Shown in pieces: positions 11,869 through 20,084 of a stretch of DNA of 64,000 bases (position 1 is its first letter; every line of letters begins with the position of its first letter). The stretch is from Actinoplanes octamycinicus (GTDB lineage: Bacteria > Actinomycetota > Actinomycetes > Mycobacteriales > Micromonosporaceae). Where the stretch lies: assembly GCF_014205225.1 (NCBI RefSeq), contig NZ_JACHNB010000001.1, positions 7,483,501 to 7,547,500 on the forward strand, read 5' to 3'. Both the position numbers and the translations under genes were made by a program. The notes beneath the pieces were generated by a model. That model did no database searches and was not told where the DNA came from. It saw nothing but the letters and a program-made list of their open reading frames with translations.

Positions 11869-11906
11869 CTGGAGACGCGATGGAACCCGTCTGGAGCCCG
11901 CGTCGA
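11869..11906 (-). promoter_or_regulatory. SARP-like box of the core PKS operon, four 11-bp-phased repeats
   Basis: On the plus strand CTGGA (11869), ATGGA (11880), CTGGA (11891), GTCGA (11902): four elements exactly 11 bases apart. Read in the direction of transcription these are TCGAC, TCCAT, TCCAG, TCCAG, like the TCGAG-type heptamers bound by SARP activators. A GAGGGT that could act as -10 follows downstream. Confidence 0.65.
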
Positions 11907-11921
11907 GGCATGAAACGGCGG

Positions 11922-11951
11922 CGCGCCCGGCCCGATCACGGGCCGGGCGCG
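11922..11951 (-). terminator. Hairpin terminator after the SARP gene
   Basis: Perfect 13-bp GC stem (11922-11934 with 11939-11951) around an ATCA loop, 14 bases beyond the SARP stop codon and before the promoter of the PKS operon. Confidence 0.6.
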
Positions 11952-11964
11952 TCGTCCTCGGAGG

Positions 11965-13986
11965 TCAGGCGGGATGCACCGCGGTGAGCGAGAAGGGGGA
12001 CCAGCGGAACCGGTTGGCGCTGGGCAGCGGCACCGCCGCCGAGTAGAGGCCGGACTCCTCGGCCCGGGTGATCGAGCGCAGCGCGAGCGCGGTGAGCCGG
12101 GGCAGCCGGTAGCGGTACTCCGGGAGCGAGGTGAGCGGGCGGTGGCTGGGCGTCGTGGGGGCCGGCACCTCCACCGCCAGGTTCACGTCGACGAGGTGTT
12201 CCAGGATGGTCTCCGCGGCCTCCGGCGTCTCGCCGAGCTCGTCGGCGACCGTCCGCGGCGTCCAGCCGGCCGGCCGTGCGGTGGCCATCATCCGCAGCAC
12301 CCGGCGGTGCACGTCGGGCAGGTTGCGGTAACTCAGGGCGATGCTGCCGACCAGGTTGGCCGGGCCGGCGGCCAGGTCGAGGAACATCGACTCGTCGACC
12401 CGCAGCCGGTCGCGCAGCCGGCCGGCGCTCCAGCCGGGCCGGGTCGACAGCCGGGTGGCGACGCCACGCACCACCAGCGGCAACAGGTCGCACATGGTCA
12501 GCAGCTCCTCGACCACCTCACCCTCGTCCTCGATCCGCCAGGACCCGGCGATCCCCGCGAACAGCCGCATCCCCTCCTCCAGCGTGGGCGGCGGCAGGGT
12601 GACCCGGTGCGCGCCGGCCAGGCCCTCGTGCCGGTAGCGGTTGGTGCTGACCACCGCGCAGCCGGACGAGCCGGGCAGCAGCGGCTCGAGCAGCTCGGCG
12701 CTGAGCACGTCGTCGATCACCAGCAGCACCCGCCGGTCGCCGGTCCAGCTGCGCAGCGTCCGGCTCAGGTCGGCGACGCTCTCCGGCAGCGTCTCCCGGG
12801 GCAGCCCGCACGAGCGCAGCGTGGCGGTCAGCACGTCGGCCATCCGGACGTCGCCCGAGGTGAGGCCGGAGGCGTCGACGAACAGCTGCCCGTCCGGGAA
12901 GTGCTCGCGGACCCGGTGGGCGGCCCGGACCGCGAACGTGGTCTTGCCGATCCCGGGCGGCCCGTGCACCTCGACGATCCGGGCCCCGGCGTCGCTCGGC
13001 CGGCTGGCCGTGAGCACCTGCTCCACCAGCGACAGCTCCTGCTCCCGGCCGACGAAGTCGGGGATCCCGGCCGGCAGCTGCGCCGGCGCGGTCAGCGGCC
13101 GGGCGGTGGCGGTGGCCGGGGCCGGGCGCGGCCGGACGACCGGCGCCGGCTGCTCCGCCACGGCCACCGGGGCGGCCGCGTGCGGGGTGGCGTAGAGCTT
13201 CGGGTCGTCGGCGAGGATGCCCTGGTGCAGCCGGTGCAGCGCGGCGGACGGCTCGACGCCCAGCTCCTCGACGAGCCGGCCGCGCAGCTTGCGGAAGACG
13301 TCCAGCCCCTCGGCCCGCCGGCCGCTGCGGTGCAGGGCGAGCATCAGCTGGCGGGCGAAGCCCTCGTGGGTCGGGAAGGTGCCGGCCACCCCGGCCAGCT
13401 CGTCGACGATCGCGTGGTGCCGGCCCATCTGCAGCAGCGCGCCGAACCGCCGCTCCATCGTGGTCTTGCGCCGCTCTTCCAGCTCGGTGACCCAGACCGA
13501 GAGCTGCCGGCCGACCGTGACGTCGACCAGCGCCGGGCCGCGCCACAGGGCCAGCCCGGCGTCGAAGCTCTCCACCGCCTCGGCCAGGCGGCCGGCGTCG
13601 AGCAGGGCCCGGCCCCGGCTGACCGCCCGGTCGAAGTCGTGCACGTCCACCCAGGCGTTGTCGCCGAGCCGCAACTCGTAACCGCCGACCCGGGTGAGCA
13701 GGACCGGGGCGGTCGCGTCGCCGGCCGGCCCGGGCTGCGCCGGCCGGCTCTGCTCCTCGGCCAGGCCGAGCCGGCGGCGCAACTGGTAGATGTAGGTCTG
13801 CATGGTGGTCTGCGCGCTGACCGGCGGGCTGTCCTCCCAGAGTTCCTCGGCGAGCTGCTCGACGCTGACCACCAGGTTGGCGTTCAGCACCAGGGCGGCC
13901 AGCACCCGGCGCAGCTTCGGCGCCGACGGTGTCAGGTCCCGTTTCCGCCGCACGCGCAGCGAACCCAATAACTCAATCTTGATCAC
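11965..13986 (-). CDS. SARP-family pathway activator with NB-ARC domain (AfsR-like)
   Basis: 673 residues. Residues 1-80 winged-helix DNA-binding domain (ELLGSLRV, TMQTYIYQLRRRLG), about 110-255 bacterial transcriptional activation domain, a Pro/Ala linker, then an NB-ARC ATPase with P-loop GPPGIGKTT at about 342-350 and Walker B VLLVIDD. The TPR region typical of AfsR is missing or very short. I chose GTG 13986 (MIKIELLGSL) because it aligns with the domain start and has GGGGGCGAA; ATG 14007 and the frame to 14061 are alternatives. Codon 6 is TTA. Likely activates the whole cluster through the phased repeats listed here. Confidence 0.9.
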   Translation of the reverse strand: MIKIELLGSLRVRRKRDLTPSAPKLRRVLAALVLNANLVVSVEQLAEELWEDSPPVSAQTTMQTYIYQLRRRLGLAEEQSRPAQPGPAGDATAPVLLTRVGGYELRLGDNAWVDVHDFDRAVSRGRALLDAGRLAEAVESFDAGLALWRGPALVDVTVGRQLSVWVTELEERRKTTMERRFGALLQMGRHHAIVDELAGVAGTFPTHEGFARQLMLALHRSGRRAEGLDVFRKLRGRLVEELGVEPSAALHRLHQGILADDPKLYATPHAAAPVAVAEQPAPVVRPRPAPATATARPLTAPAQLPAGIPDFVGREQELSLVEQVLTASRPSDAGARIVEVHGPPGIGKTTFAVRAAHRVREHFPDGQLFVDASGLTSGDVRMADVLTATLRSCGLPRETLPESVADLSRTLRSWTGDRRVLLVIDDVLSAELLEPLLPGSSGCAVVSTNRYRHEGLAGAHRVTLPPPTLEEGMRLFAGIAGSWRIEDEGEVVEELLTMCDLLPLVVRGVATRLSTRPGWSAGRLRDRLRVDESMFLDLAAGPANLVGSIALSYRNLPDVHRRVLRMMATARPAGWTPRTVADELGETPEAAETILEHLVDVNLAVEVPAPTTPSHRPLTSLPEYRYRLPRLTALALRSITRAEESGLYSAAVPLPSANRFRWSPFSLTAVHPA

Positions 13987-14089
13987 TTCGCCCCCGTCCC
14001 GGCCCATCCTCGTCCCATTGACGTCCTTCACAAGGCTGTCCCTTCGGGCCGTCGCCCACACTAGCCATGGGACATTGGGCTAACAAGTG

Positions 14090-14116
14090 CTCGAGGATTG
14101 CTGGAGGGCGACTGTG
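14090..14116 (-). promoter_or_regulatory. SARP-like box upstream of the SARP gene (possible autoregulation)
   Basis: CTCGA (14090), CTGGA (14101) and CTGTG (14112) on the plus strand are 11 bases apart; in transcription direction CACAG, TCCAG, TCGAG. A TAGTGT -10 candidate lies 27 bases downstream at 14058-14063. Confidence 0.5.
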
Positions 14117-14391
14117 AACGGGCCGATGATTTATATCCGGGAAGATGAAGCTCCGATGAAGTAGCTGGTCAGAGCCGGTTCCGGGACGTGGAGCGATGTT
14201 CGCCACAGCGCCCGGCGTCACATCGAGTGACATCGGAATGCAATTGGGAAGCCATTTTTCGGGGTCCGGATAAAGCGTCGGTCCGGACAGTTTCGTGTCC
14301 TGTCGGAATGCCTTTGGAAATGGAATAAACTTTCAGCGGGCTGTCAGCAACAGCCGCCAGCAGCGCAAAGCGTGCCGACCGGCGGGACGGG

Positions 14392-14423
14392 CCGGGGGCC
14401 GGCGCCCTCGCGCCGGCCCCCGG
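14392..14423 (-). terminator. Strong hairpin terminator after the amide synthetase gene
   Basis: Perfect 14-bp stem CCGGGGGCCGGCGC / GCGCCGGCCCCCGG with a CCTC loop, about 100 bases beyond the amide synthetase stop. Confidence 0.65.
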
Positions 14424-14455
14424 TTCACCGAACCATCGACATCAAGTTGCCGATT

Positions 14456-14478
14456 TCATATACATGACAGCAGTCATG
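14456..14478. promoter_or_regulatory. MarR-type operator candidate (TCATATACATGAC-agca-GTCATG)
   Basis: CATGAC (14463-14468) and GTCATG (14473-14478) form a perfect inverted repeat with a 4-base spacer, preceded by TCATAT. The 13-mer TCATATACATGAC differs by one base from the copy in front of the MarR gene at 25973. It lies about 470 bases upstream of the SARP start. Confidence 0.5.
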
Positions 14479-14523
14479 CGAATGGCGTCAGACACTCCGC
14501 TCGGATCACTGTCCGTGATTGGT

Positions 14524-16368
14524 TCACACTCGGAGCGTGATCGCGTAGTCGGTGAGCCAGGTGTCCAGTTGCAGCACCATCTCCATGCTGGCCCGCTCCA
14601 CCCAGGCGAACGCGCCCTCCGGCGCGGCCGCCGCGGCCAGCGCGGCCGTGGTCGCCGCCGGGTCGAGCAGCGGGGCGACCGCGGCGCCCGGGTCGCTCGC
14701 CACCTCGGCGAACCGGCGGCGCACCGCGTCGCCGTAAGCGGCCTCCTGGATCGTCGGGTAGGCGCTCTTGCGCCGCTCCAGCACCGGCCCGGGCAGCAGG
14801 TCGCCGACCGCCTCGCGGAGCAGGCCCTTCTCCCGGCCGCCGGCCCGTTTCATCGCGGCCGGGACGTTGTAGACGTACTCGATCAGCCGGTGGTCGCAGA
14901 ACGGCGGCCGCAGCTGCACGCCGGCCGCCATGCTCAGCCGGTCCGCCCGGTCCAGGTGGGTCGGCGCCCACCGGGTCAGCGCCAGGTAGGTGACCTCCCG
15001 GGCCCGCCGCTCCGGGGCGGTCGCGCCGGGCAGGTGCGACACCTCGGCCAGCGCGTCCCGGTAGTGCCCGTCGGCGTACCCCAGGAAGTCCAGCTCCTTG
15101 CGCAGCGACAGGTCGATCAGCGAGCAGCCCAGACCACCGGCCGCCGCGTCGTGGCCGCGCTCGAACGAGACCCACGGGAAGGTGGTCGAGTTGCTGTGCT
15201 CCGGGTCGTACGCCCAGAAGTAGCCGTCGAAGACCTCGTCGGCGGTCTCGCCGGAGAGCACCGCGCGGCGGCCCTGCTCGCCGAGCCGGCGGAAGAACAG
15301 CAGCAGCGACGCGTCCATGTCGCCGAGCGGCGACGGCGCGTCCTGCGCGGCCATCGCGGCCCGGTGCAGCCCCGGGTCGGTCAGCTCGGCCAGGTCCACC
15401 AGGATCTCGGTGTGCCGGGTGCCGACGTGCTCGGCCACCATCGCGGCGAACGGCGCGTCCGGCGTGGCCCGCATCGTCGGGTGCGGCTGGAAGTTCTCGG
15501 TGTACCCGGCGAAGTTCACCGAGTACGACCGCAGCCCGGCGTCCTCACGGGCGGCCAGGGCGGTCAGCGCGCTGGAGTCGATGCCGCCGGAGAGCATCGC
15601 GTCCACCGGCAGGTCACCGCGCCGATGGCTGGACACCGCCTCGGTCAGCAGCCGCCGCACGGTGCCGACGGTGGCCGGCAGGTCGTCCCGGTGCTCCGCC
15701 GCCGCCAGGGACCAGTACCGCTGCTGGGTCAGGCCGCGGCTGCCGAACCGGACGCAGTGCCCCGGCCGTACCTCGGAGATGTCCTGGAAGACGGTCGTGC
15801 CGGGCAGCTTGCCGTGGGCGAACAGCTCGCGCAGCCCGTCGGCGTCCACCACCGGGTCGACGGCCGGGTGCGCGAACAGCGCCTTCGGCTCGGATCCGAC
15901 CAGCAGGCCGGCGTCGCGCCGGGTGTAGCAGAGCGGCTTGACCCCGAGCCGGTCGCGGACCAGCAGCAGCTCCTCCCGGCGCGGGTCCCAGACGACGATC
16001 GCGAACATCCCCTCCAGCCGGGACGCGAAGTCGGCGCCCCACTCCACATAGGCCGCCAGGGCCACCTCCGCGTCCCCGCCGCCGCGGTACCAGTGCCCGC
16101 GTCCGTGCAGGTCCCGCCGCAGCTCCTCGTGGTTGTAGATCATCCCGTCGAGCATCAGGACGGCCCGGTCCGGCGCCACCGCCGGCTGCGCGCTGCCGGC
16201 CGGATCGACCGCCGCGAGCCGCTGCGCGGCGAACGCGACGTGCGGCGCCGACCACTCCCCCTCGCCGTCCGGGCCGCGGTGGCGCAGCCGCCGCGACATC
16301 TCCCGGACGATCGCCGGGTGCACCACGTCCTCCCGGCCGAAGTCCACCCACGCTGCCAGTCCGCTCAT
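14524..16368 (-). CDS. Asparagine-synthase-like amide synthetase lacking the glutaminase Cys
   Basis: 614 residues. N-terminal Ntn-hydrolase-like domain (1-200) followed by an ATP-pyrophosphatase synthetase domain with the PP-loop LSGGIDSS at about 259-266. The protein begins MSGLAAW where the family has MCG: the nucleophilic Cys is Ser2. The glutamine pocket is also altered (LDGMIYNH instead of the usual NGEIYNH), so glutamine hydrolysis is unlikely while adenylation should work. Start is secure (GGAGGAACAGCG before ATG). Homologues in fredericamycin-, xantholipin- and lysolipin-type clusters put the amide nitrogen into the polyketide; this one may use ammonia or an amine directly. Third gene of an operon from 17305. 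Confidence 0.9.
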   Translation of the reverse strand: MSGLAAWVDFGREDVVHPAIVREMSRRLRHRGPDGEGEWSAPHVAFAAQRLAAVDPAGSAQPAVAPDRAVLMLDGMIYNHEELRRDLHGRGHWYRGGGDAEVALAAYVEWGADFASRLEGMFAIVVWDPRREELLLVRDRLGVKPLCYTRRDAGLLVGSEPKALFAHPAVDPVVDADGLRELFAHGKLPGTTVFQDISEVRPGHCVRFGSRGLTQQRYWSLAAAEHRDDLPATVGTVRRLLTEAVSSHRRGDLPVDAMLSGGIDSSALTALAAREDAGLRSYSVNFAGYTENFQPHPTMRATPDAPFAAMVAEHVGTRHTEILVDLAELTDPGLHRAAMAAQDAPSPLGDMDASLLLFFRRLGEQGRRAVLSGETADEVFDGYFWAYDPEHSNSTTFPWVSFERGHDAAAGGLGCSLIDLSLRKELDFLGYADGHYRDALAEVSHLPGATAPERRAREVTYLALTRWAPTHLDRADRLSMAAGVQLRPPFCDHRLIEYVYNVPAAMKRAGGREKGLLREAVGDLLPGPVLERRKSAYPTIQEAAYGDAVRRRFAEVASDPGAAVAPLLDPAATTAALAAAAAPEGAFAWVERASMEMVLQLDTWLTDYAITLRV

Positions 16369-16847
16369 CGCTGTTCCTCCTCCAGCCGCACCTCGACCAG
16401 CGACAGGCCGCAGCGGCGGACCGCGTCGCGGACCTCCTCGCCGGTCGGGGTGCGATCCACGTTGATGATGATGCCGAGCCGGCGTTCCGCGTCGGTCCGG
16501 CCATATTCGCTGATCAGCCGGGCGTAACCGGCCACCGTGGCGTCAAGCGACTCGACCAGCCGCAGCTCGGCCGGCCGGCGCCGGCCCCGCCAGGTGAGCG
16601 CCGCGGTCGTCCCGCCGGCGAAGTTGTGCCGCCACCGGCTGCCGGTGGCGAGGTGCAGGGCGCCGCCGATCCGGTGCAGGCCGGCCACCACCTCCAGGTC
16701 CCGGCCGGTACGCCGGCCCCGGAAGTGCAGCAACACCAGCCGCTCCCCCATCGGGCCCGGGTCCGGTCCGGCCAGCCGCGCCCGGATCGCCTCGTCCCGC
16801 TGGTGCGGCGCCGGGACGTTGCGCACGATCGCCGGCGCGGTCACCAC
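16365..16847 (-). CDS. Ddn-like deazaflavin/flavin-binding nitroreductase-family protein
   Basis: 160 residues. Resembles the F420-dependent Ddn/DUF385 split-barrel family (RLVLLHFRGRRTGRDLEVVAGLHRIGG, LATGSRWRHNF). Could reduce or oxidise a quinone intermediate with F420. Two adjacent GTG codons (16847, 16844) can serve as start; the latter overlaps the stop of the upstream gene. Its stop overlaps the amide synthetase ATG (ATGA), so the two are co-translated. Confidence 0.65.
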   Translation of the reverse strand: MVTAPAIVRNVPAPHQRDEAIRARLAGPDPGPMGERLVLLHFRGRRTGRDLEVVAGLHRIGGALHLATGSRWRHNFAGGTTAALTWRGRRRPAELRLVESLDATVAGYARLISEYGRTDAERRLGIIINVDRTPTGEEVRDAVRRCGLSLVEVRLEEEQR

Positions 16848-17305
16848 GGCGTCACCACCGCGGCGGCGGCCAGCACGCAGGCGGTCACCGCGAACGTGGT
16901 GCGCAGCAGGTTCCAGCCGCGCCAGCGCCGCCGCGGATCGGCCCAGGAGTCGTCCACCCGGGCCGGATCGGTGCGCTTGACCCGCCGGTTGATCGGCACG
17001 TTGCCGAGCTGGGACACCAGGGCGACGCCGGCCAGGGCGACCGCCACCCCGGCCAGCAGCGCGGTCCGGGCGCCGTCGTCGCTGCGCGCCGCCAGGGTCA
17101 CCGCGGACCCGAACGAGGCCAGGTTGATCAGCGGCATGACCCGGTCGTAGCGGCGGCCGAGCAGCTGATGGGTGACCACGTAGCGGTCCGGCGTCATCGC
17201 GGCCAGCGCCGGGACGACGCTGAGCGCCACCGCGAACAGGACCCCGGCCAGAAGTCCGGAGCCGGTCAGCACGGTCATCGTGAGGGTCCGGTCCACCAAG
17301 CTCAT
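16841..17305 (-). CDS. DUF1772 / anthrone-oxygenase-like membrane protein
   Basis: 154 residues with four hydrophobic segments (about 7-32, 55-72, 80-100, 132-152), and the family features MPLINLASFGSA and GNVPINRRV. DUF1772 includes fungal anthrone oxygenases, so an oxidation of an anthrone ring at the membrane is plausible. Start ATG with GTGGAGGAGGCGCGC; the frame to 17434 is upstream noise through a hairpin. First gene of the operon with the Ddn-like and amide synthetase genes; SARP-like repeats 64-90 bases upstream. Confidence 0.75.
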   Translation of the reverse strand: MSLVDRTLTMTVLTGSGLLAGVLFAVALSVVPALAAMTPDRYVVTHQLLGRRYDRVMPLINLASFGSAVTLAARSDDGARTALLAGVAVALAGVALVSQLGNVPINRRVKRTDPARVDDSWADPRRRWRGWNLLRTTFAVTACVLAAAAVVTPW

Positions 17306-17368
17306 GCGCGCCTCCTCCACGGCCCGGCCGGGCGGCCGGGCGCTTCGGTCCCAGCCTGGCAACCGGTG

Positions 17369-17395
17369 CTCGGGCTCGGCTGGAGCGCGACTGGA
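17369..17395 (-). promoter_or_regulatory. SARP-like box for the DUF1772-amide synthetase operon
   Basis: CTCGG (17369), CTGGA (17380), CTGGA (17391) on the plus strand, 11-base period; TCCAG, TCCAG, CCGAG in transcription direction. Located between the terminator of the upstream flavin hydroxylase and the DUF1772 start. Confidence 0.6.
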
Positions 17396-17403
17396 AACGA
17401 TCA

Positions 17404-17434
17404 ATGGCTCCTCCCGCCGCGCGGGAGGAGCCAT
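17404..17434 (-). terminator. Hairpin terminator after flavin hydroxylase 1
   Basis: Perfect 14-bp stem (ATGGCTCCTCCCGC with its complement) and a 3-base loop, 16 bases after the stop at 17451. Confidence 0.65.
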
Positions 17435-17450
17435 CGCCGGGCTGCCGGGT

Positions 17451-18989
17451 TCAGACGGCCAGGACCGTCCGCAGCGCCTCGGTGAGCGCGCCGGCCGGGT
17501 CGGCCGGGCGACGGGCCGCCCGCCACGCCACGAAGCCGTCCGGGCGGACCAGCGCCGCGCCGCCGGGGGCCAGGCCGTACCGGTCCCGGAAGCCGGGCAC
17601 CCCGGGGTCGATCACGTGCGCCTCGACCGGCACGCCGAACTTCGCCGCGGCGGCGGCCGCGGCCGCCGTCCAGTCCGGCTCCGCGCCGGCGGCGAGCACC
17701 ACGAAGTCCCGGCCGAACAGGTCGATCGTCGAGCGGTCGCCGAGGACGACGTGCGGCGCGCGGGCGCCGGGCCGGCCGTCCGGCGCGAACGGGTCCTCCA
17801 GCGTGCCGTCCGGATAGCGGTAGCCGAACGTCATGGTCTCCTCGCTGACCATCGCGGCGGCCACGTCCTCGTAGCGCTTGCCCTCCCGGATCGCGAACCG
17901 CAGCATGGCCTGCTCGACGGTGCGCTCGGCGACCGGCCGGCGCTCGGCGTCGTAGGTGTCCAGCAGGCCCGGTCCGGCCACCCCGCGGTGCACCAGCGCC
18001 AGCTTCCAGGCCAGGTTGTAGGCGTCCTGGATCCCGGTGCTGGCCCCGAACGCCCCGGTCGGCGGCATCACGTGCGCGGCGTCGCCGGCCACCAGCACCC
18101 GCCCGTCGCGCATCCGGTCGGCCACCCGGGCGGAGATGTCCCAGCCCGGCCGGCTGCCGCCGGCGATCGTCACGGCCAGGTCCGGCACCCCGACCGCGGC
18201 CCGGACGATCGCCACGCACCGCTCGTCGTCGAAGTCCTCGACCCGCTGCCCGCGGTCCGGGAAGTAGGACACGTTCATCACCCAGCGCCGGTCGTTGTCC
18301 AGCGGGATGATCGTGCCGCGCACCTCGTCGTTGTTCACGTAGGCCGCGATGATCCGCCGGCCGCGCAGCGCCTCGGTGAGGTCGGCGTCGAAGAAGAAGC
18401 TGACCAGCTCGGTGATCACCCCGGGGCCGTGGTGGCCGATGCCGAGCAGCGCCCGCAGCGGGCTGCGGCTGCCGTCGGCGGCGACCAGGTAGTCCGCGGT
18501 GACCTGGTACTCCCGGCTGGCGGACCGCTCCCGCAGGGTGGCCCGGACGCCGTCGCCGTCCTGGCGGAGCGCGACCAGCTCGGTGCCGAACCGGACGTCC
18601 GCGCCGACCTCCTCGGCACGCCGGCGCAGGATCGGCTCCAGCTGGTTCTGGTCGATCAGGGTCCAGCCGGCCGGACTGATCCGGTCGATCGCCTCCGGGG
18701 TGGCGTTCGGCATCCGGACCCGCTCCCGGCCGGCCAGCGTCTCCACGTGCACCAGGTCGGTGTTGCCGGAGATCGGCGACCGGCCGGCCCGGACCGCGTC
18801 GGCCATCCCGACCGCGCCGAAGACCTCCATGGTGCGCGGGTTGATCGCCCGTGCCTTGGGGTGCTCGGAGGTGCCCGGGTGCCGTTCCACCAGGGTGGCG
18901 GAGACGCCGTGCCAGGCCAGGAAGACGGCGGTGGACAGGCCGGTGAGCCCGCCGCCGACGATCAGCACCGGGGTGTGGCGGTCAGTCAT
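17451..18989 (-). CDS. FAD-dependent aromatic hydroxylase 1 (class A)
   Basis: 512 residues. GxGxxG FAD motif VLIVGGGLTGLSTAVFL at 8-24, DG motif YLVAADGSRSPLR, and GD motif VLVAGDAAHVMPPTGAFG. C-terminal thioredoxin-like domain as in PgaE/RdmE-type polyketide hydroxylases (LVRPDGFVAWR). Hydroxylates or does Baeyer-Villiger oxidation on an aromatic intermediate using NAD(P)H. ATG overlaps the O-methyltransferase stop by 8 bases. It resembles the hydroxylases at 20872 and 27400 much more than the one at 33019. Confidence 0.9.
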   Translation of the reverse strand: MTDRHTPVLIVGGGLTGLSTAVFLAWHGVSATLVERHPGTSEHPKARAINPRTMEVFGAVGMADAVRAGRSPISGNTDLVHVETLAGRERVRMPNATPEAIDRISPAGWTLIDQNQLEPILRRRAEEVGADVRFGTELVALRQDGDGVRATLRERSASREYQVTADYLVAADGSRSPLRALLGIGHHGPGVITELVSFFFDADLTEALRGRRIIAAYVNNDEVRGTIIPLDNDRRWVMNVSYFPDRGQRVEDFDDERCVAIVRAAVGVPDLAVTIAGGSRPGWDISARVADRMRDGRVLVAGDAAHVMPPTGAFGASTGIQDAYNLAWKLALVHRGVAGPGLLDTYDAERRPVAERTVEQAMLRFAIREGKRYEDVAAAMVSEETMTFGYRYPDGTLEDPFAPDGRPGARAPHVVLGDRSTIDLFGRDFVVLAAGAEPDWTAAAAAAAAKFGVPVEAHVIDPGVPGFRDRYGLAPGGAALVRPDGFVAWRAARRPADPAGALTEALRTVLAV

Positions 18990-20004
18990 GGTCGCCCCCG
19001 GGACGCCGTCCGACGACCAGGGTGTGCGTGCCGAGCAGCGGCCGGTCGCCGCCGTCGGTGAAGCCGGCCGCGGTCACCCAGGCCCGGCAGTCGGCCACCC
19101 GGTACTCGCCGCCGTCCGGGCTGACCAGCCGCATGTGCAGGCTGCTGAGCAGCCGGTCGGCGTTGCGCCGGCCGTCGTCGATCATCCGGTCGTAGATCAG
19201 CACCGCGCCGCCGGGGCGGACCGCCTCGAACACCCGGCGGAGCAGCGCCCGGGACCGGTCGGCGTCGAAGCCGTGCAGGATGTGACCGAGAACGATCACG
19301 TCGGCGGACGGGATCGGGTCGGTGAAGAAGTCACCGGCGGTGAAAGCGATCCGCCCGGTCAGGCCCAGCCGGCCGATGTGCTCGTCGAAGATCGGCGCGG
19401 TCCGGGGCAGGTCGTAGCAGGTCGCCTCCAGGTGCGGATGGCGCTCCACCAGCACCGCCGCCAGGTTGCCGCGGGCGCCGCCGAGGTCCACGAACGACTT
19501 GTAGCCGCTCCAGTCGACCGCCTCGGCCAGTTCCACGCCCATCCGGTCGCTGAACGCGTCCAGCCCCTTCAGGAACCGTTTCATCTTCTCCGGGTCGGCG
19601 TGCCGGTCGCCGACGAAGCCGCCCTTGTCCGGGTCGAGGTGCTGCGGCTCGCCGGTCCGCAGCGCCTCGGTCAGCCGCCCCCACGTGCCGTACAGCGTCT
19701 CGTTGGTCAGATCGATGAACCCGCCCAGGTAGGTGTCCCGGTCCTGGACCAGGTAGGTGTCGGCGAGCGGGGTGTTGCGGTACCGGCCGTCCTCGCGGGC
19801 CAGCAGCCCGAGCCCGGCCAGCGCGTCGAGGAAGTCGGTGGCCAGCCGCGGGTGCAGCCCGGCCGCGGCGGCCAGCTCGCCGGCGTCCAGCGGGCCGGCC
19901 GCGAGCGCCGTGAAGACGTCCAGCTGCACCGCGCTGTGCAGGACCTTGGCGCCACAGTCGGCGATGGTGAGGCGGATGAGTGGACCGGGGTCGGTGGTGG
20001 TCAC
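18982..20004 (-). CDS. O-methyltransferase (class I SAM, dimerisation domain)
   Basis: 340 residues. N-terminal winged-helix dimerisation region (residues 1-95), then a SAM-binding fold with glycine motif FVDLGGARGNLA and GHILHGFDAD. Typical small-molecule polyketide O-methyltransferase. The GTG start (MTTTDPGPL) is chosen because it follows GGAGGAATCGC; the frame extends to 20508 only as a shadow of the SDR. Co-translated with flavin hydroxylase 1. Confidence 0.9.
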   Translation of the reverse strand: MTTTDPGPLIRLTIADCGAKVLHSAVQLDVFTALAAGPLDAGELAAAAGLHPRLATDFLDALAGLGLLAREDGRYRNTPLADTYLVQDRDTYLGGFIDLTNETLYGTWGRLTEALRTGEPQHLDPDKGGFVGDRHADPEKMKRFLKGLDAFSDRMGVELAEAVDWSGYKSFVDLGGARGNLAAVLVERHPHLEATCYDLPRTAPIFDEHIGRLGLTGRIAFTAGDFFTDPIPSADVIVLGHILHGFDADRSRALLRRVFEAVRPGGAVLIYDRMIDDGRRNADRLLSSLHMRLVSPDGGEYRVADCRAWVTAAGFTDGGDRPLLGTHTLVVGRRPGGDHD

Positions 20005-20057
20005 GCGATTCCTCCGATGGTGCGGGTACTCGGACCGGCACACCGTCGTGCACCGGG

Positions 20058-20084
20058 GTGGAAGAGGGCTGGAACGCCGCTGGA
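20058..20084 (-). promoter_or_regulatory. SARP-like box for the O-methyltransferase/hydroxylase operon
   Basis: GTGGA (20058), CTGGA (20069), CTGGA (20080) on the plus strand at 11-base period; TCCAG, TCCAG, TCCAC in transcription direction. It ends at the stop codon of the SDR upstream and lies 54 bases before the methyltransferase GTG. Confidence 0.6.

Larger units (their letters stand above)
13987..14523. other. 537-bp non-coding region upstream of the SARP gene
   Basis: No credible gene. It holds a TAGTGT -10 candidate (minus strand, 14058-14063), three phased SARP-like repeats (14090-14116), a direct repeat of CGGAATGC at 14234 and 14304 within unusually AT-rich sequence, a strong hairpin (14392-14423) and a MarR-type palindrome (14456-14478). 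Short frames here either read through the hairpin or overlap the SARP start. Confidence 0.7.

Noticed and set aside
14295..14540. 81-residue plus-strand frame in the SARP upstream region
   Set aside because: Reads through the 14-bp hairpin and a palindrome and ends inside the amide synthetase gene; no ribosome site.
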